The notes: generated by a model not told the origin, from the letters alone. 35,427 nt of DNA from Nitrosomonas supralitoralis (GCF_003011925.2 NZ_PXXU01000038.1:1-35427), one strand, 5' to 3'. Counted from the stretch's first letter, positions 24,565 through 33,147 are shown. Program-made: numbers and translations.

Positions 24565-27429
24565 TTATTGACATGATTCGCAGCTCTCATCATCGATCGC
24601 ACAGTATTTGACTTCAACTGTGGATACTTCTACCGCTGCTTTGGCCATACCACCATCGGCAGGCACGGCATTCAACGAGCCTGCACGCACGGTCGATTTC
24701 TCCGCCGCAGTGGCGCCCATCGAGCGTAAATAATAGGTGGTTTTCAGACCGCGCAGCCACGCCAGTTTATAAGTTTCATCCAGTTTCTTGCCGGACACGC
24801 CTCCCATATAAATATTCAGCGATTGCGATTGATCGATCCATTTCTGCCGCCGCGCGCCCGCTTCAATCAGCCACAGCGGGTCCATCTCAAATGCAGTTGC
24901 GTAAAGAGTACGAATATTTTGCGGAATGCGGTCGATTTTACTGATCGCGCCGTCAAAATACTTTAAGTCTGAGAGCATGACTTCATCCCATAGATTAAGC
25001 TTCTTCAGATCGTTAACCAGCGATCGATTGGCCATCGTGAATTCGCCGGATAGATTCGACTTAACGTACAGATTCTGATAAGTCGGTTCGATGCTGGCAG
25101 AAACGCCCACAATGTTGGATATCGTCGCAGTCGGCGCGATCGCCAGGCAATTTGAATTACGCATGCCGTGAAGTTTGATGCGCTGCCGCAGTGCATCCCA
25201 ATCCAATGTCGCTGAGAGATCCGCTTCGACATAGCCGCCGCGCTCCTGTTGCAACACCGTCAGCGTATCGTGAGGGAGAATGCCGCGATCCCACAGACTG
25301 CCTCGATAACTGCTGTAACAACCGCGTTCTTGCGCCAATTCAGTCGACGCCCAGTAAGCCTGGTAAGCCACAGCCTCCATGGAACGATCAGCAAATTCCA
25401 CCGCCTCTTGCGAACTGTAAGGAATACCCAGTTGATGCAAGCAATCCTGAAACCCCATGATGCCTAACCCAACCGGCCGGTGCTTCAGGTTGGCATTGCG
25501 CGCTTTCGCCACGGCGTAAAAATTGATGTCGATAACATTATCCAGCATGCGCATGGCCACATGAATAGTGCGTTTCAGCTTGTCCATGTCCAGCGCACCG
25601 TCCTTCAAATGCGCAACCAAATTGACCGAACCAAGATTGCAAACGGCAATCTCCTTATCGTTGGTATTCAGCGTGATTTCCGTACACAGATTAGAGCTGT
25701 GCACAACGCCGATATGATTCTGTGGTGAGCGGATATTGCAGGGATCCTTAAAGGTAATCCACGGGTGTCCGGTTTCAAACAACATGCTCAGCATTTTTCG
25801 CCACAATTGTACCGCCGGAATTTTTTTGTATAACTCCAGGTCACCACGCTCAGCCTTGATCTCGTAATTTACATACGCCTGCTCAAATTGCTGACCGAAT
25901 TTCTCGTGCAAATCAGGAGTATCCGAAGGTGAGAACAATGTCCAATCCCCGCCTTCCATGACACGTTTCATAAACAAATCCGGAATCCATGTGGCGGTAT
26001 TCATGTCGTGCGTGCGGCGACGATCGTCACCGGTATTTTTACGCAGTTCGAGAAATTCCTCGATGTCCAGATGCCAGCATTCCAGATAGGCACAAACCGC
26101 GCCTTTGCGTTTGCCTCCCTGATTAACCGCGACAGCGGTATCTGACACCACTTTCAGAAAGGGCACCACACCCTGTGATTTACCATTGGTGCCTTTGATT
26201 CGTGCCCCCATTGCACGCACCGATGTCCAGTCATTACCCAACCCACCCGCATACTTGGCTAGCAGCGCATTTTCTTTGATGGATTCATAAATGCCATCCA
26301 GATCATCCGGTACCGTAGTCAGGTAGCACGATGACAGTTGCGAACGGCAAGTACCGGAATTAAACAATGTCGGTGTGGAGCTCATGAAGTCAAAACTCGA
26401 CAATACCTGATAGAACTCGATCGCACGCTCTTCCCGGTCGATTTCATTCAACGCCAATCCCATCGCCACGCGCATAAAAAAAGCTTGCGGCAATTCAATG
26501 CGCTGTTCTTTGATATGCAGAAAATAGCGGTCATACAATGTTTGCAATCCCAGGTAATCAAATTTCAGATCACGATCCGCATCCAGCGCTTCGCTTAATC
26601 GAGTCAAATCAAATTGCGCCAGGCGTTGGTCCAGCAAATCGGCTTCTATGCCGCGTTTGATGAAAGTCGGGAAATACTCCTTATATTGCGACTTCATCAT
26701 CTGCTGAGAAACCTCCGCGCCCAGCACTTCATGACGTACATTATTCAATAACAAACGTGCCGTGACATAACTATAAGCAGGGTCTTTCTCAAACAACACG
26801 CGCGCCGACAAAATTACAGATTTCCTGACTTCTTCGATAGGTACGCCGTCGTACAAATCCTTTAATGTGGCTTTCAAAATCAATGAAGAATCAACGGCAT
26901 CTCCCAATCCTGCACAGGAAGACTCAATCAATGCAGATAATTTAGCCACATCCAGTGGCATTCTTTGCCCGTTATCCGTCACATACAGTAGTTCAGTCGC
27001 TGTCTCTGCCGTTGATTTTTGCTTCAGCTTAGCTCTTTCCCGCGTACGTTCTTCGCGATACAGCACATAAGCGCGTGCCACATCGTGTTCGCCGGAACGC
27101 ATTAAAGCCAGTTCAACTTGATCCTGAATATCTTCGATATGAAAAGTACCGCTATCGGGCTGCCGGCGCAGCAAAGCATTCACTACGTCCTGAGTTAAAC
27201 TGGCCACTACTTCACGCACTCGAACCGATGCAGCACCCTGACCGCCATCGACTGCGATAAAAGCTTTCGTCAAAGCCACCGAGATCTTGCCGGGTTCAAA
27301 CGCGACCACGGCGCCATTGCGGCGAATAACTCGATGCTGTGGAAAGCGGGAATTTTGTGTCGACATATCGATAGATTTTGAAGTTCCGGATACAGGCTTG
27401 AGATTGGTATGTTCTGTCGCAAGTTGCAT
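24565..27429 (-). CDS. nrdA: Class Ia ribonucleotide reductase, catalytic alpha subunit
   Basis: This 954-aa subunit is longer than E. coli NrdA (761 aa) because it carries two ATP-cones, at about residues 33-125 (VIRRNGAVVAFEPGKISVAL) and 147-230. ATP-cones sense ATP/dATP for overall activity, and tandem cones are known from Pseudomonas-type enzymes. Catalytic residues align: Cys361 and Cys597 (substrate-reducing pair), Cys582 (thiyl radical) with Asn580 and Glu584 in NLCTE, and a C-terminal redox CESC (950-953). AGGAGG lies 8 nt before the ATG. A perfect NrdR-box-like palindrome about 80 bp upstream suggests repression by NrdR. It is the first gene of the nrdA-nrdB operon. Confidence 0.97.
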   Translation of the reverse strand: MQLATEHTNLKPVSGTSKSIDMSTQNSRFPQHRVIRRNGAVVAFEPGKISVALTKAFIAVDGGQGAASVRVREVVASLTQDVVNALLRRQPDSGTFHIEDIQDQVELALMRSGEHDVARAYVLYREERTRERAKLKQKSTAETATELLYVTDNGQRMPLDVAKLSALIESSCAGLGDAVDSSLILKATLKDLYDGVPIEEVRKSVILSARVLFEKDPAYSYVTARLLLNNVRHEVLGAEVSQQMMKSQYKEYFPTFIKRGIEADLLDQRLAQFDLTRLSEALDADRDLKFDYLGLQTLYDRYFLHIKEQRIELPQAFFMRVAMGLALNEIDREERAIEFYQVLSSFDFMSSTPTLFNSGTCRSQLSSCYLTTVPDDLDGIYESIKENALLAKYAGGLGNDWTSVRAMGARIKGTNGKSQGVVPFLKVVSDTAVAVNQGGKRKGAVCAYLECWHLDIEEFLELRKNTGDDRRRTHDMNTATWIPDLFMKRVMEGGDWTLFSPSDTPDLHEKFGQQFEQAYVNYEIKAERGDLELYKKIPAVQLWRKMLSMLFETGHPWITFKDPCNIRSPQNHIGVVHSSNLCTEITLNTNDKEIAVCNLGSVNLVAHLKDGALDMDKLKRTIHVAMRMLDNVIDINFYAVAKARNANLKHRPVGLGIMGFQDCLHQLGIPYSSQEAVEFADRSMEAVAYQAYWASTELAQERGCYSSYRGSLWDRGILPHDTLTVLQQERGGYVEADLSATLDWDALRQRIKLHGMRNSNCLAIAPTATISNIVGVSASIEPTYQNLYVKSNLSGEFTMANRSLVNDLKKLNLWDEVMLSDLKYFDGAISKIDRIPQNIRTLYATAFEMDPLWLIEAGARRQKWIDQSQSLNIYMGGVSGKKLDETYKLAWLRGLKTTYYLRSMGATAAEKSTVRAGSLNAVPADGGMAKAAVEVSTVEVKYCAIDDESCESCQ

Positions 27430-27509
27430 TGATGATTCCTCCTGGCTGATTTTTCATCAAATAGAATACAAAATTCCATAGATTCAATGAAATAGTGTTA
27501 TTCTCAAAA

Positions 27510-27529
27510 AACCACTATATATAGTGGTT
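27510..27529 (-). promoter_or_regulatory. NrdR box upstream of nrdA
   Basis: AACCACTATATATAGTGGTT is a perfect 20-bp palindrome, close to the NrdR consensus ACACwATATATwGTGT. It lies about 80 bp upstream of the nrdA ATG and just downstream of a plausible promoter, where binding would repress. NrdR boxes usually come in pairs about three helix turns apart. Only a degenerate second half-site (AATAGTGTT, 27491-27499) is visible, at roughly 29 bp. Confidence 0.75.
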
Positions 27530-27811
27530 AATGTTCATTATTACAGCACCAATGGTACACCACAAATTATTTTATTGCTGCAAATTTTTTAATTTTTTGC
27601 CGGAAAGAAAGAAAATTACAGCAACTTTTGGCTAACCTTTAATCCGATCAACGAGTTGGAAAATGTTATTTTATACACAACCAGAAGTGCCTAGTTGATG
27701 TGAAGATGTATTATTGAATCCATAAAGAACAAAAATTTATACAGCAGAATCCACAGAGTCAACGGCAAAGTAAAAGAAGCGGCTTTTCGCAACATCAGAG
27801 ACCGGAATTAT

Positions 27812-27922
27812 GTGCCGATAAAGTGCGGAGCGAAGTTCTCTGCGACTATTAGCCGGGAATTGGGTCGCAACTGTAGTCAACGCGAGTATCGTTCCCAGAA
27901 GGCACATCAGCTTGCATTATAG
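27812..27922 (+). mobile_element. IS30-family transposase remnant
   Basis: A 36-codon plus-strand stretch encodes FSATISRELGRNCSQREYRS followed by QKAHQLAL-stop. This matches the helix-turn-helix end of IS30 transposases (STISRELRRN-G-RGYR---A---A). No catalytic DDE part, start codon or terminal repeats remain. It is a decayed insertion about 150 bp upstream of the EndoU gene. Confidence 0.7.
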
Positions 27923-27961
27923 ATCCGATCACCTGATGTTTCGTCGGTGAATTTACTCAAA

Positions 27962-27991
27962 CGGAATTAAAATAACGCATCTATAATTCCG
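27962..27991 (+). promoter_or_regulatory. Inverted repeat over a TATAAT box upstream of the EndoU gene
   Basis: CGGAATTA (27962-27969) and TAATTCCG (27984-27991) form a perfect 8-bp inverted repeat with a 14-nt spacer. The right arm overlaps TATAAT (27982-27987), which lies about 85 bp upstream of the EndoU ATG (28071). A good -35 is not evident. The repeat could be an operator, a folded leader element or an end of the decayed insertion. Confidence 0.35.
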
Positions 27992-28070
27992 CCTTGAGCA
28001 ATGATTCAAACTTCATGTAATCGATCAAAAGTAAATTTTTCTAATCTCGATATGTAATAGAGTGTTAACA

Positions 28071-28622
28071 ATGAAAAAATATATTGTTTTGGTTTCAGCA
28101 ATTCTGGGGTCAGCCAGTATCATGGCCGAAGGAATCAATTGTACCGCCTTGCCGGAATGGAGCGATCCGATCGATGACTATCGGTTGAATCAACGCCATG
28201 TGTTTTGCGGCGAGGCAGGTAAGAAAGACAGGGCAAAAGGATTTCACGCCATGCCGGATAGTCATGCCCCCTCCCATTACCTCAGCTCGCATCCAGCTGA
28301 TCCCGCCAATAGGGCCGGTATTTATACATTGAAACAAATCGAACTAACGTTCGCGGGTAAACAGTATGTGAAATCTTTTAGTTCCATGTTTCCAGATCAT
28401 TGCAGTCAGGCGCAGATCAGCAAGTCGATCGTTTATTCGTTAATTAATAAAACCGGCGTCTGCGCCAGTCCGAACTGGGCATCATGCGGTCCCAATGCGC
28501 CGAAGAACGGTGGCAGTGAATACTGCCTGGGAACGAATGGATTCAATTTTGACATTGCCACAGCTGTACTACCCAATGACAAAAGCAGAATTAATACCGG
28601 TTTTCCAATATACAGGCCATAA
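28071..28622 (+). CDS. Secreted EndoU-type nuclease
   Basis: A 183-aa protein with a Sec signal (MKKYIVLVSAILGSASIMA, cleavage near residue 19) and a bacterial EndoU-like domain. Matching features are HVFCGE (His43), the glycine-histidine element AKGFHAMP (His59), VKSFSSMFPDHCSQAQI (Lys101 as possible catalytic lysine) and the terminal NTGFPIY. EndoU enzymes are metal-dependent or metal-independent RNases, used in bacteria as toxin tips of CDI and polymorphic toxins. Here the domain stands alone with its own signal peptide. Six cysteines (24, 46, 111, 131, 139, 152) fit disulfides outside the cytoplasm. ATG 28071 is preferred over GTG 28062. The acidic partner gene follows 6 bp later. Confidence 0.75.
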   Translation: MKKYIVLVSAILGSASIMAEGINCTALPEWSDPIDDYRLNQRHVFCGEAGKKDRAKGFHAMPDSHAPSHYLSSHPADPANRAGIYTLKQIELTFAGKQYVKSFSSMFPDHCSQAQISKSIVYSLINKTGVCASPNWASCGPNAPKNGGSEYCLGTNGFNFDIATAVLPNDKSRINTGFPIYRP

Positions 28623-28628
28623 GAGAAT

Positions 28629-28946
28629 ATGAATCAGGAGTCTTTTACCTGGCGTGGCTATGATGAGGGCCTACCTGCTCATCGTACCTTGCAGGGATTT
28701 CTGGTGATGGATGTGCAGTACTCATCCCGACATGCCGACGAGTTGCTTGCAGGAATCCAAACCTATCTGCAAGGCAAGCGTGAACAGTTCGACGGTAGCG
28801 GTAACGGCTATGAATTCGAGTGCCGCCCCGAAGGATTGTATATCGATTGCCTGTACGAAGGGGATCCTGATACGCCAATAACTGTCGAATACAGTACCGT
28901 ATTACAGGCACTCACTGAGTGGTCGCAAATGTGCAAAAACCTTTAA
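28629..28946 (+). CDS. Acidic 105-aa protein, candidate EndoU immunity protein
   Basis: A 105-aa cytoplasmic protein without signal or membrane segment. It has about 17 Asp/Glu against 7 Lys/Arg and so is strongly acidic, as inhibitors of RNA-binding nucleases often are. The predicted order is strands (TLQGFLVMDVQYS), a helix (ADELLAGIQTYLQGKREQF), more strands (YEFECRPEGLYIDCLYEG) and a C-terminal helix (STVLQALTEWSQMC). I do not recognise a named immunity family. It begins 6 bp after the EndoU stop with a weak AAGAGA upstream, so it is translated from the same message. The immunity role is inferred from position, size and charge only. Confidence 0.6.
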   Translation: MNQESFTWRGYDEGLPAHRTLQGFLVMDVQYSSRHADELLAGIQTYLQGKREQFDGSGNGYEFECRPEGLYIDCLYEGDPDTPITVEYSTVLQALTEWSQMCKNL

Positions 28947-29096
28947 TGATTTATTGACAAAAGGCATGCGGTCTATCGGTTGGTTGGGATTTTTCCAAAA
29001 ATATCATCCATACACAAAAAGATAAGCGTACTTATGTCGATAAATTGCAGGAATTGCCAGAAAAAATCCACCGTATAAAAAACCCCACTGAGCCTA

Positions 29097-29534
29097 TCAC
29101 ACCAGTAATTTATCCAATTGATTGGCAAACGATTTACGGTCATTTTGACTTAAAGAAGCTTGCCCGCCGGTATCAACACCGCTGTTGCGTAAGGCTTCCA
29201 TGAAATCGCGCATGCTTAATCGTGCGCCGATGTTTTCCTTGGTATACAGTTCACCCCGAGGGCTCAGCACAAAACCATCTTTTCTGATGACTTCCGCGGC
29301 CAGTGGAATATCACTGGTGATCACCAGATCCCCGCTTTCCAGACGTTTGACAATTTCATTGTCCGCCACATCAAACCCGGCTTCCACCTGTTGCATGCGG
29401 ATGAAGGGTGAAGTGGGTATATATACGGGATGATTGGCAATCAGTATTAAGTGACTACGAGTTCTTGCAGCTGCTCTAAACAAGATTTCTTTGATGACAA
29501 CAGGACATGCATCCGCATCAACCCATATTTTCAT
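29097..29534 (-). CDS. yaiI: YaiI/YqxD family protein (UPF0178, DUF188)
   Basis: This 145-aa protein starts with [20 protein letters not shown], the DUF188 hallmark with paired Asp residues near the N-terminus. It continues with [38 protein letters not shown] and the [20 protein letters not shown] segment. The acidic constellation resembles PIN-like nucleases, but the family has no agreed function. Length and all conserved blocks are normal. It is the last gene of a minus-strand set (udg, tautomerase, uvrC, pgsA), 20 bp after pgsA. Confidence 0.95.
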   Translation of the reverse strand: MKIWVDADACPVVIKEILFRAAARTRSHLILIANHPVYIPTSPFIRMQQVEAGFDVADNEIVKRLESGDLVITSDIPLAAEVIRKDGFVLSPRGELYTKENIGARLSMRDFMEALRNSGVDTGGQASLSQNDRKSFANQLDKLLV

Positions 29535-29554
29535 GCATCATCGTCCGAATCAAA

Positions 29555-30148
29555 TTAATGTTCATTGGAATTTCTTTGGTCACTCTTCAACGCTTGCGGC
29601 AATGCAGCCTTTAAATAATAAAACATCGACCATAACGTTAACACTGCGGCAATATAAATCAACCATGTGCCAATTAGCTGCGAATCAAAACGTTCACCGA
29701 TATTTTCATAATATAGCAACAGCGGGATTGCAATCATTTGCGATGTAGTCTTGATTTTACCGAGGAACGATACTGCGACACTTTTGGATTGACCGATCTG
29801 CGCCATCCATTCACGCAACGCAGAAACGGTAATTTCTCGCCCGATAATGACTAATGCGATTGGAGCATCCAATCGACCTAAATAAACCAGCACAATCAAT
29901 GCAGCACAAACCATTAATTTGTCAGCCACTGGATCCAGAAAGGCACCGAATGCTGATGTCTGATTCAACACCCGTGCCAGATAGCCATCCAGCCAATCGG
30001 TAATGGCTGCGCCAGCAAAAATTATTGTAGCAACGAGGTTCTGATTAGTCGGCGATAACCACGAATGAGGCAAATAAAAAATGCCCACAAATAACGGAAT
30101 CGCCAGAATGCGTAACCAGGTTAATAAATTAGGCAGGTTATAGGGCAT
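29555..30148 (-). CDS. pgsA: CDP-diacylglycerol-glycerol-3-phosphate 3-phosphatidyltransferase
   Basis: This 197-aa inner-membrane enzyme makes phosphatidylglycerol phosphate, the committed step to phosphatidylglycerol and cardiolipin. The CDP-alcohol phosphotransferase motif D-G-x2-A-R-x8-G-x3-D-x3-D is complete (Asp54, Gly55, Ala58, Arg59, Gly68, Asp72, Asp76). About six hydrophobic helices are visible. The N-terminal NLPNLLTWLRILAIPLFVG is standard for PgsA. It is 32 bp downstream of uvrC; the uvrC-pgsA pairing is conserved across proteobacteria. Confidence 0.97.
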   Translation of the reverse strand: MPYNLPNLLTWLRILAIPLFVGIFYLPHSWLSPTNQNLVATIIFAGAAITDWLDGYLARVLNQTSAFGAFLDPVADKLMVCAALIVLVYLGRLDAPIALVIIGREITVSALREWMAQIGQSKSVAVSFLGKIKTTSQMIAIPLLLYYENIGERFDSQLIGTWLIYIAAVLTLWSMFYYLKAALPQALKSDQRNSNEH

Positions 30149-30180
30149 GAATTGGTACTTGAAAATAAATTGTAATGGAG

Positions 30181-31998
30181 TTAATGCAATTCTCGATAGA
30201 TTTTTTCTGCCAGCTTACGGCTGATTCCTTCAGTTTGTTGCAATTCTTCTATGCTTGCAGTCAATACACCCTTCAACCCACCAAATCGCCCTAGCAAACG
30301 CTGTCGGCGCTTAGCACCGATACCGTCAATACTTTCCAGGCTGGAGCTGGTTCTGGTTTTGCTGCGCCGACCCCGATGGCCTTGAATCGCAAAACGGTGA
30401 GCTTCATCACGGATTTGCTGGATTAAGTGCAATGCTGCATGTTCACTTGGCAATTGTAACGGCTTTTCGAATAACGGAGAAATCAATTGCTCAAGTCCGG
30501 GCTTACGGTGTTCACCTTTGGCCACGCCCAGTAATCTGGCATCGTAAATGCCCAATTCCTGCAAAGCTTCCTGTGCTGCACTCACTTGTCCTTTGCCGCC
30601 ATCAATCAGAATCAGATCGGGTAATTGACCTTCGCCGCTGACCACTTTCTGATAGCGTCGGGATAGCGCCTCACGCATTGCCGCGTAATCATCGCCAGGT
30701 GTAATCCCTTCGATGTTATAGCGACGATATTCGTTATTGCGCATGGCATAATTGTCGTATACCACGCACGAGGCCACAGTAGCTTCACCCAAGGTATGGC
30801 TGATGTCAAAACACTCAATACGCTGCAAGCCGGGCATCTGCAATTCCTGCTGCAATGCCACTAAGCGCTTTTCCTGGCTGGCGTGACGACTCATCATCTG
30901 TTTCAATGCCAAACGAGCATTTTCAGTTGCCATATCAAGCCAGACGCGCTTCTCACCGACTGGATTGAGCTGCAGTGTAATTTTATGTCCGCACTGCTCA
31001 GTCAATAAGACTTGCAATGCTTCGCGTTCGATTTTTTCGCCCAGAATAATCAATGGAGGTGCGCTACGATTCAGATAATGCTGCGCCAGAAATGCCTCGA
31101 CCACGTTCGCTGCGCTGTAGTCATCTGCATTTTGTGGAAAAAAGCTTTTATCCCCCAGATGCCGTCCTCCTCGAATCATTGCCAGGTTGACGCACACTTT
31201 CCCAGAACCATCCGATGATAACACGCAAGCTACCACATCAGCATCAAGCGCTTTTCCGCTATCGACAAACTGTTTCTCACGAATACGGCGCAACGCCTGG
31301 ATCTGATCACGCAGCAATGCCGCCTGTTCATACTCCAATCGTTCGGAAGCCTGTTGCATCTTGACATTGATCACTTCCATCACTTCTGTTTGCTTGCCTT
31401 GCAAAAACATCTCGGCATTTTTGATATCGGTTAGATATTCTTGCTGGCTGATCTGACCAATGCACGGACCGCTACAACGCTTGATCTGATACAACAAGCA
31501 GGGTCGTGTGCGATTACTGAAAACGCTGTCTTCACAGGTGCGCAGCCGAAAAATTTTTTGCAGCAATTGAATGCTTTCACGCACAATGCCAGCGTTGGGA
31601 TAGGGTCCAAAATACTGATGCGTTTTATCCAACACGCCGCGATAAAAGCCTAAACGTGGATACTCGTGCCCACTCAATATCACATAGGGATAGGATTTAT
31701 CGTCGCGAAAGAGGATGTTATAGCGCGGCTTCAGACTTTTGATCAGATTGTTTTCCAGCAGTAACGCCTCGGCCTCCGAGCGCGTTACTGTGGTTTCGAT
31801 TCCGGTCACCTGCGACACCATCAACTGAGTTCTAGGCGCCAGATTGCTTTTCTGAAAATATGAAGCAACGCGTTTTCTCAGACTGACCGCCTTGCCGACA
31901 TAGATCACCTCACCTTTGAGGTTGATCATGCGATAAACACCCGGTTGCAGCGGCAAGTTGCTACAAAATTCCTTGGGATCAAAACCGCTATTCGACAA
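30181..31998 (-). CDS. uvrC: Excinuclease ABC subunit C
   Basis: This protein of about 605 aa makes both incisions in nucleotide-excision repair after UvrAB damage recognition. An N-terminal GIY-YIG nuclease domain (GVYRMINLKGEVIYVGK, residues 20-36) comes first. A UVR domain for UvrB contact (around 205-240, QASERLEYEQAALLRDQI) follows, then an RNase H-like nuclease (LILIDGGKGQ, ECFDISHTLG) and tandem helix-hairpin-helix at the end (SIDGIGAKRRQRLL). I prefer the TTG at 31998: it follows the tautomerase stop by 5 bp, with GGAG upstream, and gives the family-like N-terminus SNSGFDPKEF. An ATG at 32043 would add 15 basic residues and overlap the tautomerase gene by 40 bp. Confidence 0.96.
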   Translation of the reverse strand: MSNSGFDPKEFCSNLPLQPGVYRMINLKGEVIYVGKAVSLRKRVASYFQKSNLAPRTQLMVSQVTGIETTVTRSEAEALLLENNLIKSLKPRYNILFRDDKSYPYVILSGHEYPRLGFYRGVLDKTHQYFGPYPNAGIVRESIQLLQKIFRLRTCEDSVFSNRTRPCLLYQIKRCSGPCIGQISQQEYLTDIKNAEMFLQGKQTEVMEVINVKMQQASERLEYEQAALLRDQIQALRRIREKQFVDSGKALDADVVACVLSSDGSGKVCVNLAMIRGGRHLGDKSFFPQNADDYSAANVVEAFLAQHYLNRSAPPLIILGEKIEREALQVLLTEQCGHKITLQLNPVGEKRVWLDMATENARLALKQMMSRHASQEKRLVALQQELQMPGLQRIECFDISHTLGEATVASCVVYDNYAMRNNEYRRYNIEGITPGDDYAAMREALSRRYQKVVSGEGQLPDLILIDGGKGQVSAAQEALQELGIYDARLLGVAKGEHRKPGLEQLISPLFEKPLQLPSEHAALHLIQQIRDEAHRFAIQGHRGRRSKTRTSSSLESIDGIGAKRRQRLLGRFGGLKGVLTASIEELQQTEGISRKLAEKIYRELH

Positions 31999-32003
31999 AC
32001 TGC

Positions 32004-32192
32004 TTAATCTCCGCTGCCTAATAATTTTCCTGCCACGGCCCAATTTTCGTCAGGCAATTCGTCAAAGCTGATGTAAGTATATGATTTCGGTTTATTCGCA
32101 ACACGCTCCAGTGTATCGGTTAATTCAGTTGCAATCTGTTGCTTTTGCTCGCGGGTCAATGTGCCAGCGACACGAATATTGACATATGGCAT
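32004..32192 (-). CDS. 4-oxalocrotonate tautomerase-family enzyme
   Basis: A 62-aa protein beginning M-PYVNIRVAG, so that removal of Met exposes the catalytic Pro1 of the tautomerase superfamily. The rest (LTREQKQQIATELTDTLERV, then YTYISFDELPDENWAVAGKL) follows the short 4-OT layout of one beta-alpha-beta unit per chain, normally a hexamer. It could act on an enol or keto acid, but the physiological substrate is not evident. AGGAG lies 6 nt before the ATG at 32192; an upstream in-frame start gives an unlikely N-terminal extension. It lies between the uracil-DNA glycosylase and uvrC genes. Confidence 0.92.
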   Translation of the reverse strand: MPYVNIRVAGTLTREQKQQIATELTDTLERVANKPKSYTYISFDELPDENWAVAGKLLGSGD

Positions 32193-32217
32193 AAAATGCT
32201 CCTTGTGGTTGATTGTG

Positions 32218-32892
32218 TTATTTTTTGATATCGGCAACAATTTTAGCAAACACTTGCGAAAACATTTCTGCAGTCAAGCGTTTGGTCTGCGTATTGTAGC
32301 GGCTGCAATGATAGCTGTCATAAAGTCGCAGATCATTGCCTGATGATGACGTTACTGCGTACACCGCACCATGCCCAAACGGATAGTTTTTCGCTTTTAG
32401 CTGCAAGCTCATTAAAACAGCTTGATGCGCCACCGTACCCAGTACCAGCACAGCAATGCCGCCATTTTGCACAAATTGATTGATTTCAACCGACAGATAT
32501 TGGTTACACTGCCTGATTTCCTGGGGGATTGGCTTGTTTTCCGGTGGCAGACACTTCACCGCATTAGTAATGCGGCAATCCACCAATTGCAACCCATCAT
32601 CCGCTGAAACCGAGTCATTTCGAGTAGCAAAACCGAATCGATGCAAGGTCTGATACAACAAAATTCCAGCAAAATCTCCGGTGAACGGCCGTCCGGTACG
32701 ATTTGCGCCATGCATACCGGGCGCCAGTCCTACGATTAAAAGCTTGGGTGCGGCATCGCCAAAAGCAATCACCGGACGTGCATGATAATCTGGATATTGA
32801 ATCTTCACGGTCTGCAGAAAATCGGACAAACGCGAGCATTGTTGACAGTTCAAAATAGCCTGATCAAGTTCGCACGAGAAAACATCAGTCAT
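32218..32892 (-). CDS. Uracil-DNA glycosylase, family 5-like (Fe-S type)
   Basis: A 224-aa UDG-superfamily protein. Motif A reads GLAPGMHGANRTGRPF (55-70), typical of family 5 (UDGb), where the usual catalytic Asp/Asn of other families is missing. Four cysteines (16, 19 in CQQC; 114 in VKCLPPENKP; 129) match the 4Fe-4S ligands of families 4 and 5. The motif B region reads YHCSRYNTQTKRLT (194-207), with Cys where many members have Pro. The enzyme would remove uracil or related deaminated bases from DNA before base-excision repair. Adjacent uvrC makes this a small DNA-repair neighbourhood. The ATG lacks a clear ribosome-binding site. Confidence 0.88.
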   Translation of the reverse strand: MTDVFSCELDQAILNCQQCSRLSDFLQTVKIQYPDYHARPVIAFGDAAPKLLIVGLAPGMHGANRTGRPFTGDFAGILLYQTLHRFGFATRNDSVSADDGLQLVDCRITNAVKCLPPENKPIPQEIRQCNQYLSVEINQFVQNGGIAVLVLGTVAHQAVLMSLQLKAKNYPFGHGAVYAVTSSSGNDLRLYDSYHCSRYNTQTKRLTAEMFSQVFAKIVADIKK

Positions 32893-32994
32893 AATTGAAG
32901 ACAGCTAAATAGTCAAAAAGGATATTGTATGCGCACCAGCCCAATCGAGGATTAAATTTTTGTTGAACCAATCGTTTTTATCGTTGACTAGAAA

Positions 32995-33023
32995 TTGACG
33001 TTTCCAGCCTAAGAAGGTATAGT
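32995..33023 (+). promoter_or_regulatory. Promoter of the tRNA cluster
   Basis: TTGACG (32995-33000) and TATAGT (33018-33023) are separated by exactly 17 bp. The first base of tRNA-Pro is 12 bp after the -10 box. A GC-rich discriminator (GTCGCC) follows the -10, a feature of stringently controlled stable-RNA promoters. Confidence 0.8.
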
Positions 33024-33034
33024 GTCGCCTTTTC

Positions 33035-33111
33035 CGGGGTGTAGCGTAGCCTGGTAGCGCGCCTGGTTTGGGACCAGGATGTCGGGAGTTCAAATCTCTC
33101 CACCCCGACCA
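33035..33111 (+). tRNA. tRNA-Pro (UGG)
   Basis: A 77-nt cloverleaf. Acceptor CGGGGTG pairs with CACCCCG, the anticodon stem CCTGG/CCAGG holds loop TTTGGGA with anticodon TGG, and the T-arm contains GTTCAAATC. CCA is encoded at 33109-33111. It reads proline codons and is first in a three-tRNA transcript. Confidence 0.97.
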
Positions 33112-33147
33112 ATTTTTAGCCCTGATATTTAGAGCAAACCCGACTTG

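Larger units (their letters stand above)
27430..28070. other. Intergenic region between nrdA and the EndoU gene
   Basis: This divergent spacer contains the NrdR-type palindrome (27510-27529), an IS30 transposase remnant (27812-27922) and an 8-bp inverted repeat over a TATAAT (27962-27991), each listed separately. On the minus strand TTGTGG and TAATAA, 16 bp apart just upstream of the palindrome, could be the nrdA promoter. The part 27570-27800 is AT-rich and shows nothing recognisable. Confidence 0.5.

Noticed and set aside
28947..29096. Protein-like stretch (DKRTYVDKLQELPEKIHRIK) after the EndoU partner gene
   Set aside because: It has no start codon with a binding site, is only about 30 codons long and matches no family I recognise; it could be a remnant but cannot be supported.
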